A DNA stretch of 47,341 bases from Intrasporangium_A sp039812505. GTDB lineage: Bacteria > Actinomycetota > Actinomycetes > Actinomycetales > Dermatophilaceae. Position numbers and translations under genes: made by a program. Shown here piece by piece: positions 39,852-47,341 of this stretch (its first letter is position 1; every line of letters starts with the position of its first letter). The stretch lies in contig NZ_JBDIAQ010000013.1 in the NCBI RefSeq assembly GCF_039812505.1, forward strand, positions 1-47,341, written 5' to 3'. Below the pieces are notes generated by a model. The model ran no database searches. It was not told where the DNA came from and saw nothing but the letters and a program-made list of their open reading frames with translations.

Positions 39852-40201
39852 GGCGGGAGGTGGGCTGCCGTCCAGACGGCGCGGAGCGCCGAGATGCTGT
39901 ACCGGCGATATCCCTTGCGGACCTCGTCGCGGTTCCGTCCGCGCTCCGGGTCCTCGGCCGCGCACCAGGGGCGGTCTGCCGATTGGGCGTGCATCGCGGG
40001 TCGCAGCTCGCTGGCCGGTCGGCCCGAGCCGGCAACCGGGTGCGGTTCGTACGGTACGACCCGGAGTGGTGAAGACCACGAGACGGCACGTCAGAGTCAT
40101 ACTCGCGACCCGGCCGTCAAATGGATGACGCACTCCGGAGGACGTCCTGTGGCTGGGCGGACATGCGCGGGAGCGTGGGACGTCATCGGCGATCGCCGGT
40201 C
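39852..40201. other. 350-base gap without a confident gene
   Basis: The gap holds a single GGCGCGGAGCGCCGAG repeat copy at 39878-39893. Open frames exist on both strands (for example 39842-40072 plus and 39788-39994 minus), but none shows a recognisable domain, ribosome-binding site or -10 box at the right distance. Composition is slightly less G+C-rich than in neighbouring genes. Confidence 0.6.
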
Positions 40202-40687
40202 TCACCGGACTTCTCGCGGACTGCTGGGTCGCGGCGAGATCCCCCTGGCGAGGGCGGCTTTGAACAGCGTCCAGGCGATCTGCTCGGCCTTCTGGGTCGC
40301 CGCGGCACCGACCGGCTTAGCCTCGTAGCGACCTTGGTTGCGAGCGCGTCGCAGACGGTCGAACTCTCGCGCCGCCCGGTCCGCGGGCGGTTTGTCGAAG
40401 ACGACACGGAGGTAGCGGCCGAGCGCCTCGGGCTGGCCGGACCCGTTGGTCGTCCGGAACCCATACGCCGCCAGCAACGCCTCGCCGGTGTCGTGACAGG
40501 CGTCGTAGGCGATGCCGTACCTGACGACGACACTGGTGAGTAGCGGTAGTTGGTTCAGGCGCTCCTCAGCTTGGCGCAGGAACGAGGTCGCACGAGTCAG
40601 GTCGGTGTGCACGACATGGAGACGTCGCGCCTCGACCAGCGCGAGGACAGTGCCCTGCTGGGCACGCGTGAGCGGGATCAGCGCCAC
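40202..40687 (-). CDS. HEPN-domain protein (SAV_6107-like), toxin of a HEPN/MNT pair
   Basis: A 161-residue all-helical protein. The central segment VVVRYGIAYDACHDTGEALL followed by FDRLRRARNQGRYE matches SAV_6107-type HEPN proteins. In place of the canonical R-x4-6-H RNase motif it has RNQGRY, the R-x4-Y variant seen in several HEPN families, so RNase activity is uncertain. Its GTG start overlaps the end of the nucleotidyltransferase gene by 10 bases, a tight antitoxin-then-toxin arrangement. Its coding bias is weaker than that of its neighbours, which hints at later acquisition. Confidence 0.8.
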   Translation of the reverse strand: MALIPLTRAQQGTVLALVEARRLHVVHTDLTRATSFLRQAEERLNQLPLLTSVVVRYGIAYDACHDTGEALLAAYGFRTTNGSGQPEALGRYLRVVFDKPPADRAAREFDRLRRARNQGRYEAKPVGAAATQKAEQIAWTLFKAALARGISPRPSSPREVR

Positions 40688-41262
40688 GGCAGCTCCCCGA
40701 TCACGGCCACCGCCGGCCCGCTGCGCACGTTATCCAAGAACCCGGAGGCCTCAGCGAACTCCTCAGGAGTCAGGATGGTCGGGTTCACGGGACGGTGCAC
40801 TGCGGTCTCGACCCGGGTGCCTGCCTCGTAGACCGCATCCACGTCGGGCTCACCGAGCACCATGACGTCGATGTCGCGCGGCGCGGGACCGGCATTCCCG
40901 AGCATCCGCGCGGCGAAGGAGCCGTAGAGGAACGCCGACTCGATCCCGTCGATACGGGCAAACTCCTCGGCCAGGATCATGACAGGCCCGGTCGCGACCC
41001 TCAGGATCGCGCGCAAGGGGTCGACCAGCGGGCTCTGGTCGTTGGCGCGGATCAGCCTGGTACGGCCCACCTGCCGCTCGCTCAGGATGCCGGCGTCCAA
41101 CAGGCGCGCGACCTCGCGGTGCGCGGTCGGATAGGACAGATCGGCTCGCTTGGCCAGATCGGTGATACTGAGCTCGTCGTCGATGAGCAACAATGTGGAG
41201 AGCAGACGCGCCTGACCGTCCGATCGGAAGACCGGAGCGAGGAGCGGCGCCTCACTTCTCAT
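40678..41262 (-). CDS. Winged-helix plus minimal nucleotidyltransferase (MNT) antitoxin-like protein
   Basis: A 194-residue two-domain protein. Residues about 15-75 are a winged helix (LLIDDELSITDLAKRADLSY, PTAHREVARLLDAGILSERQ). Residues about 95-190 are a minimal nucleotidyltransferase with FLYGSFAARMLGNAG and DIDVMVLG, which give the GS...DxD catalytic pattern. In known HEPN/MNT systems the MNT protein inactivates the HEPN RNase, for example by AMP addition. The fused DNA-binding domain suggests autoregulation. ATG 41262 begins MRSEAPLLAP and has GGAGG about 15 bases upstream. Longer starts up to 41388 are unsupported. Confidence 0.85.
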   Translation of the reverse strand: MRSEAPLLAPVFRSDGQARLLSTLLLIDDELSITDLAKRADLSYPTAHREVARLLDAGILSERQVGRTRLIRANDQSPLVDPLRAILRVATGPVMILAEEFARIDGIESAFLYGSFAARMLGNAGPAPRDIDVMVLGEPDVDAVYEAGTRVETAVHRPVNPTILTPEEFAEASGFLDNVRSGPAVAVIGELPWR

Positions 41263-41266
41263 GAAA

Positions 41267-41287
41267 CTGAGGTTATCCTCCACTATA
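41267..41287 (-). promoter_or_regulatory. Putative promoter/operator of the HEPN/MNT pair
   Basis: On the minus strand TATAGT is followed by GGAGGATAACCTC, whose ends GAGG and CCTC are inverted repeats, and then by the ATG at 41262. The palindrome overlaps the ribosome-binding site, so binding of the winged-helix protein there would repress its own operon. This is inferred from layout. Confidence 0.4.
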
Positions 41288-41505
41288 TGAATAGCCAAGG
41301 CGAGTACGTCCCGGTTCTGGCGGGCCGGACGTTGATTTCGGGAGGCGGGAGCTGCTCCATCTCCTCCCGTCCGACGCCTGCCCGACACGAGACACGTCCG
41401 CCAGTGGTCGTTGACCCCGATGCTGTGCTCGCCGGCCGCGTCGGTTGCCTGACGGGACGCGGAACTCGTCGAGCGACAACCGGGTGACGCTGAACGTCAA
41501 TGGCG

Positions 41506-42600
41506 TTACACGTTGAACCGGAACTCGACCACGTCGCCATCGGCCATGACGTACTCCTTGCCCTCCATCCGCACCTTGCCCGCCGCCTTCGCCGCGGCCA
41601 TCGACCCTGCTGCCACGAGGTCGTCGTAGGAGACGACCTCGGCCTTGATGAAGCCACGCTGGAAGTCGGTGTGGATGACCCCGGCCGCCTGCGGTGCGGT
41701 CCACCCCTGCTTGATCGTCCAGGCCCGCGCCTCTTTCGGCCCCGCGGTCAGGTAGGTCTGCAGCCCGAGGGTGTGGAAGCCCTTGCGTGCCAGCTGGTCC
41801 AACCCGGACTCCTCCGCGCCGAAACCCTGCAGCATCTCGAGGGCCTCGTCCGGTTCCATGTCCATGAGGTCCATCTCGAGCTTGGCGTCGAGGAAGACCG
41901 CGTCGGCCGGCGAGACGGACTCGCCGAGCTCCTTCTTGAGCGCCTCGTCGGTCAGCTGGTCCTCGTCGAGGTTGAACACGTAGATGAACGGCTTCGTGGT
42001 GAGCAGACCCAGCCCCGCCGCGAGCTCCATGTCGACTCCGGCGCCCGGCCCAGCGGCATACAGCGTGGTGCCCTGCTCGAGCACCCGCTGCGCGGCGAGC
42101 GCCGTGTCGAAGAGCTCAGCGGACTTCTTCTCGCCCTTCTTGGTTCTGACCTCCTTCTCGAGGCGCGGCACGGCCTTCTCGAGTGTCTGCAGGTCGGCCA
42201 GGCACAGCTCCGTCTCGATGACCGCGATGTCGTTGCGGGGGTCGACCTTGCCGTCGACGTGCACGACGTCGTCGTCCTGGAACGCCCGCACCACCTGGCA
42301 GATCGCGTCGGACTCGCGGATGTTGGCCAGGAACTTGTTGCCCAGCCCCTCCCCCTCGCTCGCGCCGCGGACCAGACCGGCGATGTCGACGAAGCTCACC
42401 GTCGCGGGCACGATCCGCTCGCTCTTGAAGAGCTCGGCGAGCCGGCCCAGCCGATCGTCGGGAAGTGGCACGATGCCGATGTTCGGCTCGATCGTCGTGA
42501 AGGGGTAGTTCGCGGCGAGGACCTGGTTCTTGGTCAGCGCGTTGAAGAGCGTGGACTTGCCGACGTTGGGCAGTCCGACGATTCCGATGGTGAGTGCCAC
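41506..42600 (-). CDS. ychF: Obg-like ribosome-binding ATPase YchF
   Basis: A 364-residue YchF/OLA1 protein. P-loop GIVGLPNVGKSTLFNALT at residues 6-23, NYPFTTIEPN (switch I), FVDIAGLVRGASEGEGLGNK (G3 with the GLVxGA motif), and YVFNLDEDQL in place of NKxD, which explains ATP preference. A C-terminal TGS domain follows (GVIHTDFQRGFIKAEVV). It binds ribosomes and regulates stress responses. The GTG start has TACACT 9 bases upstream, so the leader is very short. The Tyr-Ala-Ala codons at 42053 carry a motif copy, and another lies 46 bases upstream of the gene. Confidence 0.95.
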   Translation of the reverse strand: MALTIGIVGLPNVGKSTLFNALTKNQVLAANYPFTTIEPNIGIVPLPDDRLGRLAELFKSERIVPATVSFVDIAGLVRGASEGEGLGNKFLANIRESDAICQVVRAFQDDDVVHVDGKVDPRNDIAVIETELCLADLQTLEKAVPRLEKEVRTKKGEKKSAELFDTALAAQRVLEQGTTLYAAGPGAGVDMELAAGLGLLTTKPFIYVFNLDEDQLTDEALKKELGESVSPADAVFLDAKLEMDLMDMEPDEALEMLQGFGAEESGLDQLARKGFHTLGLQTYLTAGPKEARAWTIKQGWTAPQAAGVIHTDFQRGFIKAEVVSYDDLVAAGSMAAAKAAGKVRMEGKEYVMADGDVVEFRFNV

Positions 42601-42732
42601 AAGACCGAGAGTGTAGTTGGCGCGTGGCGGGCTCCCGACCAGCGTGTATGCCGCTCAGTGCCGCACCGCGGTCCCGGCCGCCGAGCGGCCGGCCGGGTCC
42701 GTGGGTCGGGTCCTGACAGTCTCATCAGCCTG

Positions 42733-42780
42733 GTGCGTCCGGAGGCCGGTGCGTCCGGAGGCCGGTGCGTCCGGAGGCCC
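42733..42780. repeat. Three 16-bp tandem repeats
   Basis: GTGCGTCCGGAGGCCG is repeated at 42733, 42749 and 42765, the last copy ending in C. Confidence 0.9.
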
Positions 42781-42840
42781 GCCGATCCGGCGCAGAACTC
42801 CAACCAGGTCGCAGGTCATGTCGCCGGGCGGTTCCGGTCG

Positions 42841-42980
42841 CAGGTCATGTCGCAACTCGGCCCCAAGTCGCCGGTCATGTCGCAACTCGGCCCCAAGTCG
42901 CCGGTCATGTCGCAACTCGGCCCCAAGTCGCCGGTCATGTCGCAACGCGGCCCCAAGTCGCCGGTCATGTCGCAACGCGA
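42841..42980. repeat. 30-bp tandem repeats (four full, one partial)
   Basis: Units begin at 42841, 42871, 42901, 42931 and 42961. Each begins with CCGGTCATGTCGCAAC (first copy CAGGTCATG) and ends with CCCCAAGTCG. The last two change ACTCGG to ACGCGG or ACGCGA. There are no spacers, so it is not a CRISPR array. The related core GTCGCAGGTCATGTCGC precedes the array twice. Confidence 0.92.
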
Positions 42981-43012
42981 CGCAGGCCGCGTGCTCGACC
43001 CTGTCCCTGCCT

Positions 43013-43103
43013 GCGACATGACCGGCGACTTGGCCACAGACGACTGGCGACCTGACCACACACGACCGGCGACCTGACCACACATGGCAGGCGACCTGAC
43101 CAC
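43013..43103. repeat. Inverted repeat copy followed by three 22-bp degenerate repeats
   Basis: Bases 43013-43033 are an exact 21-base reverse complement of a stretch crossing the junction of the 30-bp units (for example 42953-42973). Three GGCGACCTGACCAC cores follow at 43046, 43068 and 43090, 22 bases apart. The inverted copy can pair with any of the upstream units. Confidence 0.88.
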
Positions 43104-43115
43104 GCTGGTGGTCGG

Positions 43116-43967
43116 TCAGGTTCCCGGAGCCGGTGGGACCGGACGCACGCTGCACAGCTGGCGCGACTGTGCGACGAGGTTGCCCGCCGAGTCCCAGATC
43201 GTCGCGTCCTCCTCCATGAGGTCGCCGGTCATGGTGTCGCTCGACAGGACCACGCGTAGCCAGCCGGCGGCAGGGCGACGACGGACGTGCCCGGTGAACT
43301 CGAGGGTCGGCGCCCAGCCGTAGATGCCGAGGTCGAAGGCCACGGGTGGGAAGGCGTCGAGCGCCCACATGAGCATGGTCGTGTCCGGCTCACGTCCGTC
43401 CTTGAGGCGGAGCCAGCCGCGCATGAGTCCGCGCATCGACGGCTTGCCGACCGCCCAGCCCGCCGTGTCGGGGTCGAGGCGCAGGTCGAGCCGGTCGAGG
43501 AAGGGGCTCGCGCTCAGGAAGTCCGGCGAGGCGGCGCCGGAGGGGATGCACCGGTCCGGCGGCGGCAGGTCGGGCGGCTCGGCCTGTCGGCCCGTTCTCA
43601 CGGTGTGGTGGTTGCCCAACGAGGCGAGGGCTCGCATCCGCTCGACCGAAGCGCCGTCGGGACCGAGCTGGCACACGCTGATCTGGCCGGTCGACAGGCG
43701 TCGTCCGCACCGCAGCGTCTCCGTCTCGACGGTGCACGGCCCGGCAAGGGCGGCCGTCATGAAGTAGGCCGAGAGCACGACCGGGTCGAGGTGGCGCTGC
43801 GTCTCGGCCGGGTCCTCGGCCAGATGCCGGCCGAGGGCGGTGAGCCCGAGTGCCATGGCGACGCCGCCGTTGATCGCCTTGCCGATCCGCCAACCGTCGT
43901 GGAAGGCACCGCTCCACCGGCCGTGGGAGTCGGGGCGTAGCTGCATGGCCGTGTCGAACTCGTGCAC
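43116..43967 (-). CDS. Acyl-CoA thioesterase-like double hot-dog protein
   Basis: A 283-residue protein with two hot-dog-like halves. The first contains WRIGKAINGGVAMALGLTAL and LDPVVLSAYFMTAALAGPCT; the second ends GDLMEEDATIWDSAGNLVAQ followed by SRQL, a TesB-type C-terminal motif. It belongs to the TesB/4HBT-like acyl-CoA thioesterase group, hydrolysing acyl-CoA esters of unknown chain length. GTG 43967 (VHEFDTAMQL) is preferred; codons further upstream run into the rmuC promoter region. It is divergent from rmuC. Confidence 0.85.
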   Translation of the reverse strand: MHEFDTAMQLRPDSHGRWSGAFHDGWRIGKAINGGVAMALGLTALGRHLAEDPAETQRHLDPVVLSAYFMTAALAGPCTVETETLRCGRRLSTGQISVCQLGPDGASVERMRALASLGNHHTVRTGRQAEPPDLPPPDRCIPSGAASPDFLSASPFLDRLDLRLDPDTAGWAVGKPSMRGLMRGWLRLKDGREPDTTMLMWALDAFPPVAFDLGIYGWAPTLEFTGHVRRRPAAGWLRVVLSSDTMTGDLMEEDATIWDSAGNLVAQSRQLCSVRPVPPAPGT

Positions 43968-44032
43968 GGGCTCATCTCTAGCAGACGGGGCTCCCGCCAG
44001 CACTGTCGGTGCCGGGTGACAGGGTGACGGGC

Positions 44033-45253
44033 ATGGACACAACCATGCTCATGATCGGTCTGCTGGTCGGCGTCATCCTCGGTGCGGTGCTGGCCTGGTC
44101 GTGGGGGCGCACCGGTCTGCTGGCGCGAGCCGCGAGCGCGGAGTCGGAGCGTGACGTGCTCCGCAGCCACGTCGCGCAGCTCGAGACCGCGCGGGCAGAC
44201 GACGAGGCAACGCGGCTCCTGCTCGCCCCGCTGCGCGACACGGTCGTCCGCGTGGAGCGGCAGGTGGGAGTGCTGGAACGGGACCGCGCGCACCAGTTCG
44301 GCGAGCTGAGTGAGCGGCTGCTGGCCGTCGGGGCCTCCACCGAGTCGCTCCGGTCCCAGACCGCCTCCTTGGCGAGTGCACTCAATGCCTCGTCGGTTCG
44401 GGGCGCTTGGGGAGAGCTGCAGCTGCGCCGCGTCCTCGAGCTGTCCGGGCTGCTGCCGCGCTGCGACTTCGCCGAGCAGGTGTCAGCCGTGAGCCGGCAC
44501 GGCGCTTCGATCCGGCCGGATGCCGTGGTCAACCTGCCCGGCGGACGTCACGTCGTCATCGACAGCAAGGCGCCGATGACCCAGTTCCTGCGGGCCCAGG
44601 GCGACGGGGTCGCCGACACGGAGCGCACGGAGTTGCTCGCGGCCCATGCCACAGCGTTGCGGCGACACGTCGAGTCGCTGGCTGCCAAGTCGTACTGGAC
44701 CGCCTTCGAGCGGTCACCCGAGGTCGTCGTGTGCTTCGTGCCCGGTGAGGCGGTGCTGGGTGCCGCACTGGCCCGCGACCCCGGCCTGTACGAGCACGCA
44801 CTGACCCGCAACGTGGTCCTCGCCTCGCCCGGCACGCTCTTCGCCGTGCTCCGCACGATCGGGGCGATCTGGCAGCAGCAGGCCCTGGAACAGCACGCCC
44901 GAGAGCTCCTGCGCTTGGGGCAGGAGCTGCACGCGCGGCTCACGACGCTCGGCAAGCATGTCTCGGGAATGGGGCAGAGCCTCGCGAAGTCGGTCGAGCA
45001 GTACAACCGCTTCGTCGGCACCCTCGAGTCGAGGGTCATGGTCACCGCCCGACGGATGCGTGAGCTCGAGCTGAACTCGGAACAGGAGCCATGCCTCGAG
45101 CCGGTCACGAACGGGCCGCGCACGCTCAGCGTCCCCGAGCTGGTCGAGGCGACGGACTCCACGGCAACGACCAGCGATAACCGTGACGCGGCGTTCCTCG
45201 CCGAGCAGGTGAGCCGCGCCGACGACCCGGAGCGGGTCACGAGGACTGCTTGA
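44033..45253 (+). CDS. rmuC: DNA recombination protein RmuC
   Basis: A 406-residue RmuC-family protein. Residues 5-22 are an N-terminal membrane helix (MLMIGLLVGVILGAVLAWSW), followed by a coiled coil to about 115. The restriction-endonuclease-like core has WGELQLRRVLELSGLL, VVNLPGGRHVVIDSKAPM (PD-ExK-like residues) and VVVCFVPGEAVLGAAL. RmuC limits inversions at short inverted repeats, which is notable given the repeats nearby. CAGGGT lies 7 bases before the ATG, so the message may be leaderless; a GTG at 44009 would add 8 residues. Confidence 0.92.
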   Translation: MDTTMLMIGLLVGVILGAVLAWSWGRTGLLARAASAESERDVLRSHVAQLETARADDEATRLLLAPLRDTVVRVERQVGVLERDRAHQFGELSERLLAVGASTESLRSQTASLASALNASSVRGAWGELQLRRVLELSGLLPRCDFAEQVSAVSRHGASIRPDAVVNLPGGRHVVIDSKAPMTQFLRAQGDGVADTERTELLAAHATALRRHVESLAAKSYWTAFERSPEVVVCFVPGEAVLGAALARDPGLYEHALTRNVVLASPGTLFAVLRTIGAIWQQQALEQHARELLRLGQELHARLTTLGKHVSGMGQSLAKSVEQYNRFVGTLESRVMVTARRMRELELNSEQEPCLEPVTNGPRTLSVPELVEATDSTATTSDNRDAAFLAEQVSRADDPERVTRTA

Positions 45254-45289
45254 CCTGCCGACCTGCCGAGCACCTGCCACCATGGTCGG

Positions 45290-46531
45290 GTGGCCGACCT
45301 CGTGACGCCCCAGCCCGACGCCCACCCCTCTGCAGGTGAGCGCCCGATGCCCTCCGCCGGCCAGCGCGCGGAGCAGTACATCGCCCTGCTCGCCCCGGTC
45401 GTGCGCGGTGTGGTCCTCTTCCAGATCATCCTGGGCGCGGTGGGTGGTGCCCAGGTCTCGCCGCACCCCGACGGGTACCTGGTGCTCACGGTGGCGGCCG
45501 TCGCGGTCTCGTCCCTGGTCATCGTCCAGTGCGTCGCGCTGCGGTCGGTGCGCCGCGGAGCCTGGCATCTCCCGGACCTCGCCCTGGCTTGGGTGGGCTT
45601 CCCCGCGATGGCCCTGTTGATGCCCGGCCACATCGTCGGTGACTGGGGCACCTGGGCGACCGGTTATGCCATCAACGTCGCCGCGCTGGCGGCCTCGTGG
45701 CTGCGACCATCCGTGGCCGTGGGCAGCTCGGTGGCGCTCGGCGCCTGGTGCTTCGCCTGGACCGCCATGGCCGGCGTGAGCTCCCTGCCGAGCCTGCTCA
45801 CCGACGCGTTGACCATCCCCGGCTACGCGATCGTGGTGGCGCTGCTGGTCCGCTACGTCCGTGACCTCGCCGCAGACGCCGACCAGGCCCGCGAGGACGC
45901 CGTGGCAGCGACGCGTGCGCTCGAGCTGCAGCGCTACCAGCTGACCGTCCACGACGCGACCAGCGTGCTGCGGCTGCTGTCCGACGAGGCCACCCCGGCA
46001 GCCGTGCTTCCCGGCCTGCGACGCCAGGCGGACCTCGAGGCCCGACGCCTGCGCCACTACCTCGGGCGGCAGGCGCCCCGCCCGGGGGACACGCAGCGCA
46101 CCGTCGGCACGATGGTGGCCGCCGCCCTGCAGGGCTTCGAGGACCTGCCGCTGGAACTCGCGATCGACCTGGGCGCACCGACTCCGCTCCCCGACGACGT
46201 CTGGGCGGGCACCCGCGGAGCCGTGACGACCGTGCTGCACAACGTCCGCCTGCACGCGCACGCCCACCAGGTGGTCGTGCACGCCGACACGGACGGACGC
46301 ACCTGGGAGGTCAGCATCTCCGACGACGGCGTCGGGTTCGACCAGGACCGGCGCCCGCTCGGCTTCGGGCTGGACACCCAGGTGCGGCAGGTCCTGGGCG
46401 ACCTCGACATCCTGACCCGGATCGAGTCTGCGCCGGGGCGAGGGACGACGGTCACCATCGTGGGCCCGGTGGCGGCGGAGCAGGCGCACCGGTCCGAGCC
46501 ACCACGTGGCAGGACGAGCGGTCGTGGCTGA
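45290..46531 (+). CDS. Membrane sensor histidine kinase (HisKA_3/NarX-like)
   Basis: A 413-residue sensor kinase. About five or six membrane helices span residues 35-190. A dimerisation helix has the putative phospho-acceptor His221 in LTVHDATSVLRLL, followed by an HATPase_c domain with N-box VLHNVRLHAHAH and G1 box ISDDGVGFD, then GFGLDTQVRQVLGDL. The HD pair after a helical region is like the NarL-group kinases. Its stop overlaps the start of the response regulator. CACCAT lies 6 bases before the GTG start. Confidence 0.85.
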   Translation: MADLVTPQPDAHPSAGERPMPSAGQRAEQYIALLAPVVRGVVLFQIILGAVGGAQVSPHPDGYLVLTVAAVAVSSLVIVQCVALRSVRRGAWHLPDLALAWVGFPAMALLMPGHIVGDWGTWATGYAINVAALAASWLRPSVAVGSSVALGAWCFAWTAMAGVSSLPSLLTDALTIPGYAIVVALLVRYVRDLAADADQAREDAVAATRALELQRYQLTVHDATSVLRLLSDEATPAAVLPGLRRQADLEARRLRHYLGRQAPRPGDTQRTVGTMVAAALQGFEDLPLELAIDLGAPTPLPDDVWAGTRGAVTTVLHNVRLHAHAHQVVVHADTDGRTWEVSISDDGVGFDQDRRPLGFGLDTQVRQVLGDLDILTRIESAPGRGTTVTIVGPVAAEQAHRSEPPRGRTSGRG

Positions 46532-47210
46532 GCCGAACGCCTCGCGCACGGAGACCGGCCCGCCGCGGGTCGTGGTGATCGATGACAGCACCGTGATCCG
46601 GGGCGGCTTCGCCACCGTCCACCCAGGTCTGGACGTGATCGCCACGTACGCGACGGTCGAGGAGTTCGAGGCGCACCCGACCAGCTGCGACGTGGTCGTC
46701 CTCGACCTTCTGTTGCGGCACCCTCGGCAACAGGCGACGCCGGCGGTGAAGCAGGGCCGGGCCGCCATCAGCGCGGTGCGTGGCCTCGGCTACCCGGTCT
46801 GCATCTACACCGACGAACGCCGCCCCCTGGTCCTCGCGCTGTGCCTGCGAGCAGGCGCCGACGGCGTCGTGCACAAGTCCGACCCGCCGGATGTCGCGGT
46901 CCAGGCGGTGCGCGACATCCGGCAGGGACAGGTCGTGGTCACCCAGTCGCTGGTCGGCCTGACCGAGCTGCTCGACCGACGCGAGACCACGCTCGACCTC
47001 AGCCCGCGCCAGCGCCAGGTCATCTCAGCCCGCGCTCGCGGGCGGCACTGGAAGGACATCGCCGCGATGCTCCACATCACCGAGGGAGTGGCCCGCGAGC
47101 ACTACCAGGCGGCCTGCGTGAAGCTGCGCCACTACCTGCGGGACACGAGCCCGGGCGACATCGAGCGAGCCTTCGGGATCGGGCCGGGAGACCTGCTGGA
47201 CGGCGACTGA
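46524..47210 (+). CDS. NarL/LuxR-family response regulator
   Basis: A 228-residue response regulator. The receiver domain has the acidic pair VVVIDDSTVIRGG, the phospho-acceptor Asp in DVVVLDLLL, the Thr of CIYTDERR and Lys of VVHKSD. The C-terminal LuxR helix-turn-helix is LSPRQRQVISARARGRHWKD and IAAMLHITEGVAREHYQAAC. The recognition helix lacks the common TVKxH pattern (it reads EGVAREH). The GTG at 46524 overlaps the kinase stop by 8 bases; an in-frame start at 46506 is possible. It should be phosphorylated by the adjacent kinase; target genes are unknown. Confidence 0.88.
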   Translation: MAEPNASRTETGPPRVVVIDDSTVIRGGFATVHPGLDVIATYATVEEFEAHPTSCDVVVLDLLLRHPRQQATPAVKQGRAAISAVRGLGYPVCIYTDERRPLVLALCLRAGADGVVHKSDPPDVAVQAVRDIRQGQVVVTQSLVGLTELLDRRETTLDLSPRQRQVISARARGRHWKDIAAMLHITEGVAREHYQAACVKLRHYLRDTSPGDIERAFGIGPGDLLDGD

Positions 47211-47231
47211 CCCCCCGATTCTGGGGGTTTT
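47210..47231 (+). terminator. Rho-independent terminator after the response regulator
   Basis: ACCCCC pairs with GGGGGT around CGATTCT, and TTTT follows at 47228-47231. It is the only terminator in the window with a clear T-run. Confidence 0.75.
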
Positions 47232-47302
47232 GCGAGCTACGTGGACTTGGCATGGTGGTGTCAGCAGCCCACGCGAGGTGGGCCACGAGAGAGGACCACG
47301 CG

Positions 47303-47341
47303 ATGCAGCAGCTTGCACTCGTCCCGCGTGGCGCGCTCGTG
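47303..47341 (+). CDS. Start of a gene cut by the window edge
   Basis: Thirteen codons (MQQLALVPRGALV) run to the end of the window. GAGAGAGGACCACGCG before the ATG contains a good ribosome-binding site, and the ORF follows a terminator and a 70-base promoter gap. The product cannot be identified from this fragment. Confidence 0.5.
   Translation, partial: MQQLALVPRGALV

Larger units (their letters stand above)
42601..43115. other. 515-base intergenic region filled with tandem repeats
   Basis: Between ychF and the thioesterase gene there is no credible gene. Bases 42601-42732 hold the ychF upstream region and a GTATGCCGC copy at 42646. The remainder is 16-bp, 30-bp and 22-bp repeat arrays and one inverted copy. 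Confidence 0.8.

Noticed and set aside
39852..40201. Possible tRNA or small RNA gene in the gap after the LLM gene
   Set aside because: No cloverleaf, T-loop sequence or strong terminator was found by eye.
41287..41487. 66-residue plus-strand ORF (MNSQGEYVPVLAGRT...) divergent from the MNT gene
   Set aside because: No ribosome-binding site, -10 box at the right spacing or recognisable domain; it could be a gene remnant, but the evidence is too thin.
42841..42980. Possible CRISPR array (regular 30-bp repeats)
   Set aside because: Units are directly contiguous without spacers and no cas genes are present; it is a simple tandem repeat.
44714..46768. 684-residue minus-strand open frame opposite rmuC and the kinase
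   Set aside because: Same shadow pattern; the plus-strand proteins are clearly recognisable.

Overview
The window is about 47 kb of very G+C-rich chromosomal DNA from an actinomycete. Several genes are typical of Actinomycetota: mycothiol biosynthesis (mshB), the 57-residue DUF3117 protein, a sigE-rseA-htrA-tatB envelope-stress block, the succinylase lysine branch (dapC, dapD, dapE) and a 7Fe-type ferredoxin. From general gene style I would place it in Micrococcales near Intrasporangiaceae/Dermatophilaceae, but I cannot prove this from sequence alone. No rRNA, tRNA, prophage, insertion sequence or CRISPR array was found.

Layout. 0.1-2.1 kb: two CitE-family CoA lyases (malyl-CoA type). 2.2-5.8 kb: a conserved hypothetical gene, a soluble MgtE_N/CBS protein coupled to a DUF1003 membrane protein, and mrp. 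5.8-9.7 kb: the minus-strand operon sigE-rseA-htrA-tatB with a readable autoregulatory ECF promoter, and a divergent O-methyltransferase. 9.7-16.8 kb: DUF3117, an enoyl-CoA hydratase, the LOG/DivIVA-like/PIG-V operon, dapE and dapD back to back, and a secreted lysozyme-fold-like protein. 16.9-24.3 kb: gltA, dapC, fdxA, a GNAT protein, mshB, typA and a Nudix hydrolase. 24.4-28.1 kb: two CNNM/CorC proteins behind a 27-residue leader ORF, then a tandem universal stress protein. 28.3-33.8 kb: a peptide-type ABC importer whose second permease and both ATPases are one polypeptide. 33.8-39.9 kb: mixed single genes (DUF488, DsbA-like, GNAT, MFS, PIG-L, DUF2461, LLM flavin enzyme). 40.2-41.3 kb: a nucleotidyltransferase/HEPN toxin-antitoxin pair. 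41.5-47.3 kb: ychF, a repeat-filled gap, a thioesterase, rmuC, a two-component pair and the first codons of one more gene.

How the genes work together. DapD, DapC and DapE are three successive steps towards meso-diaminopimelate for lysine and peptidoglycan, and the SigE block guards the cell envelope. From memory, much of the gene order from typA through mshB, fdxA-dapC, dapD/dapE, LOG, DUF3117 and sigE to mrp mirrors the Mycobacterium tuberculosis Rv1160-Rv1230 interval, so this is mostly an old conserved backbone.

The most unusual signals are not genes. (i) The 9-mer GTATGCCGC (either strand) occurs 15 times in coding, start-codon and intergenic settings, far above chance. (ii) At least 13 genes have a TANNNT box ending exactly 6 or 7 bases before the start codon, the mark of leaderless transcription. 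(iii) Three intergenic gaps hold different short tandem-repeat arrays (21, 21 and 30 bp units).
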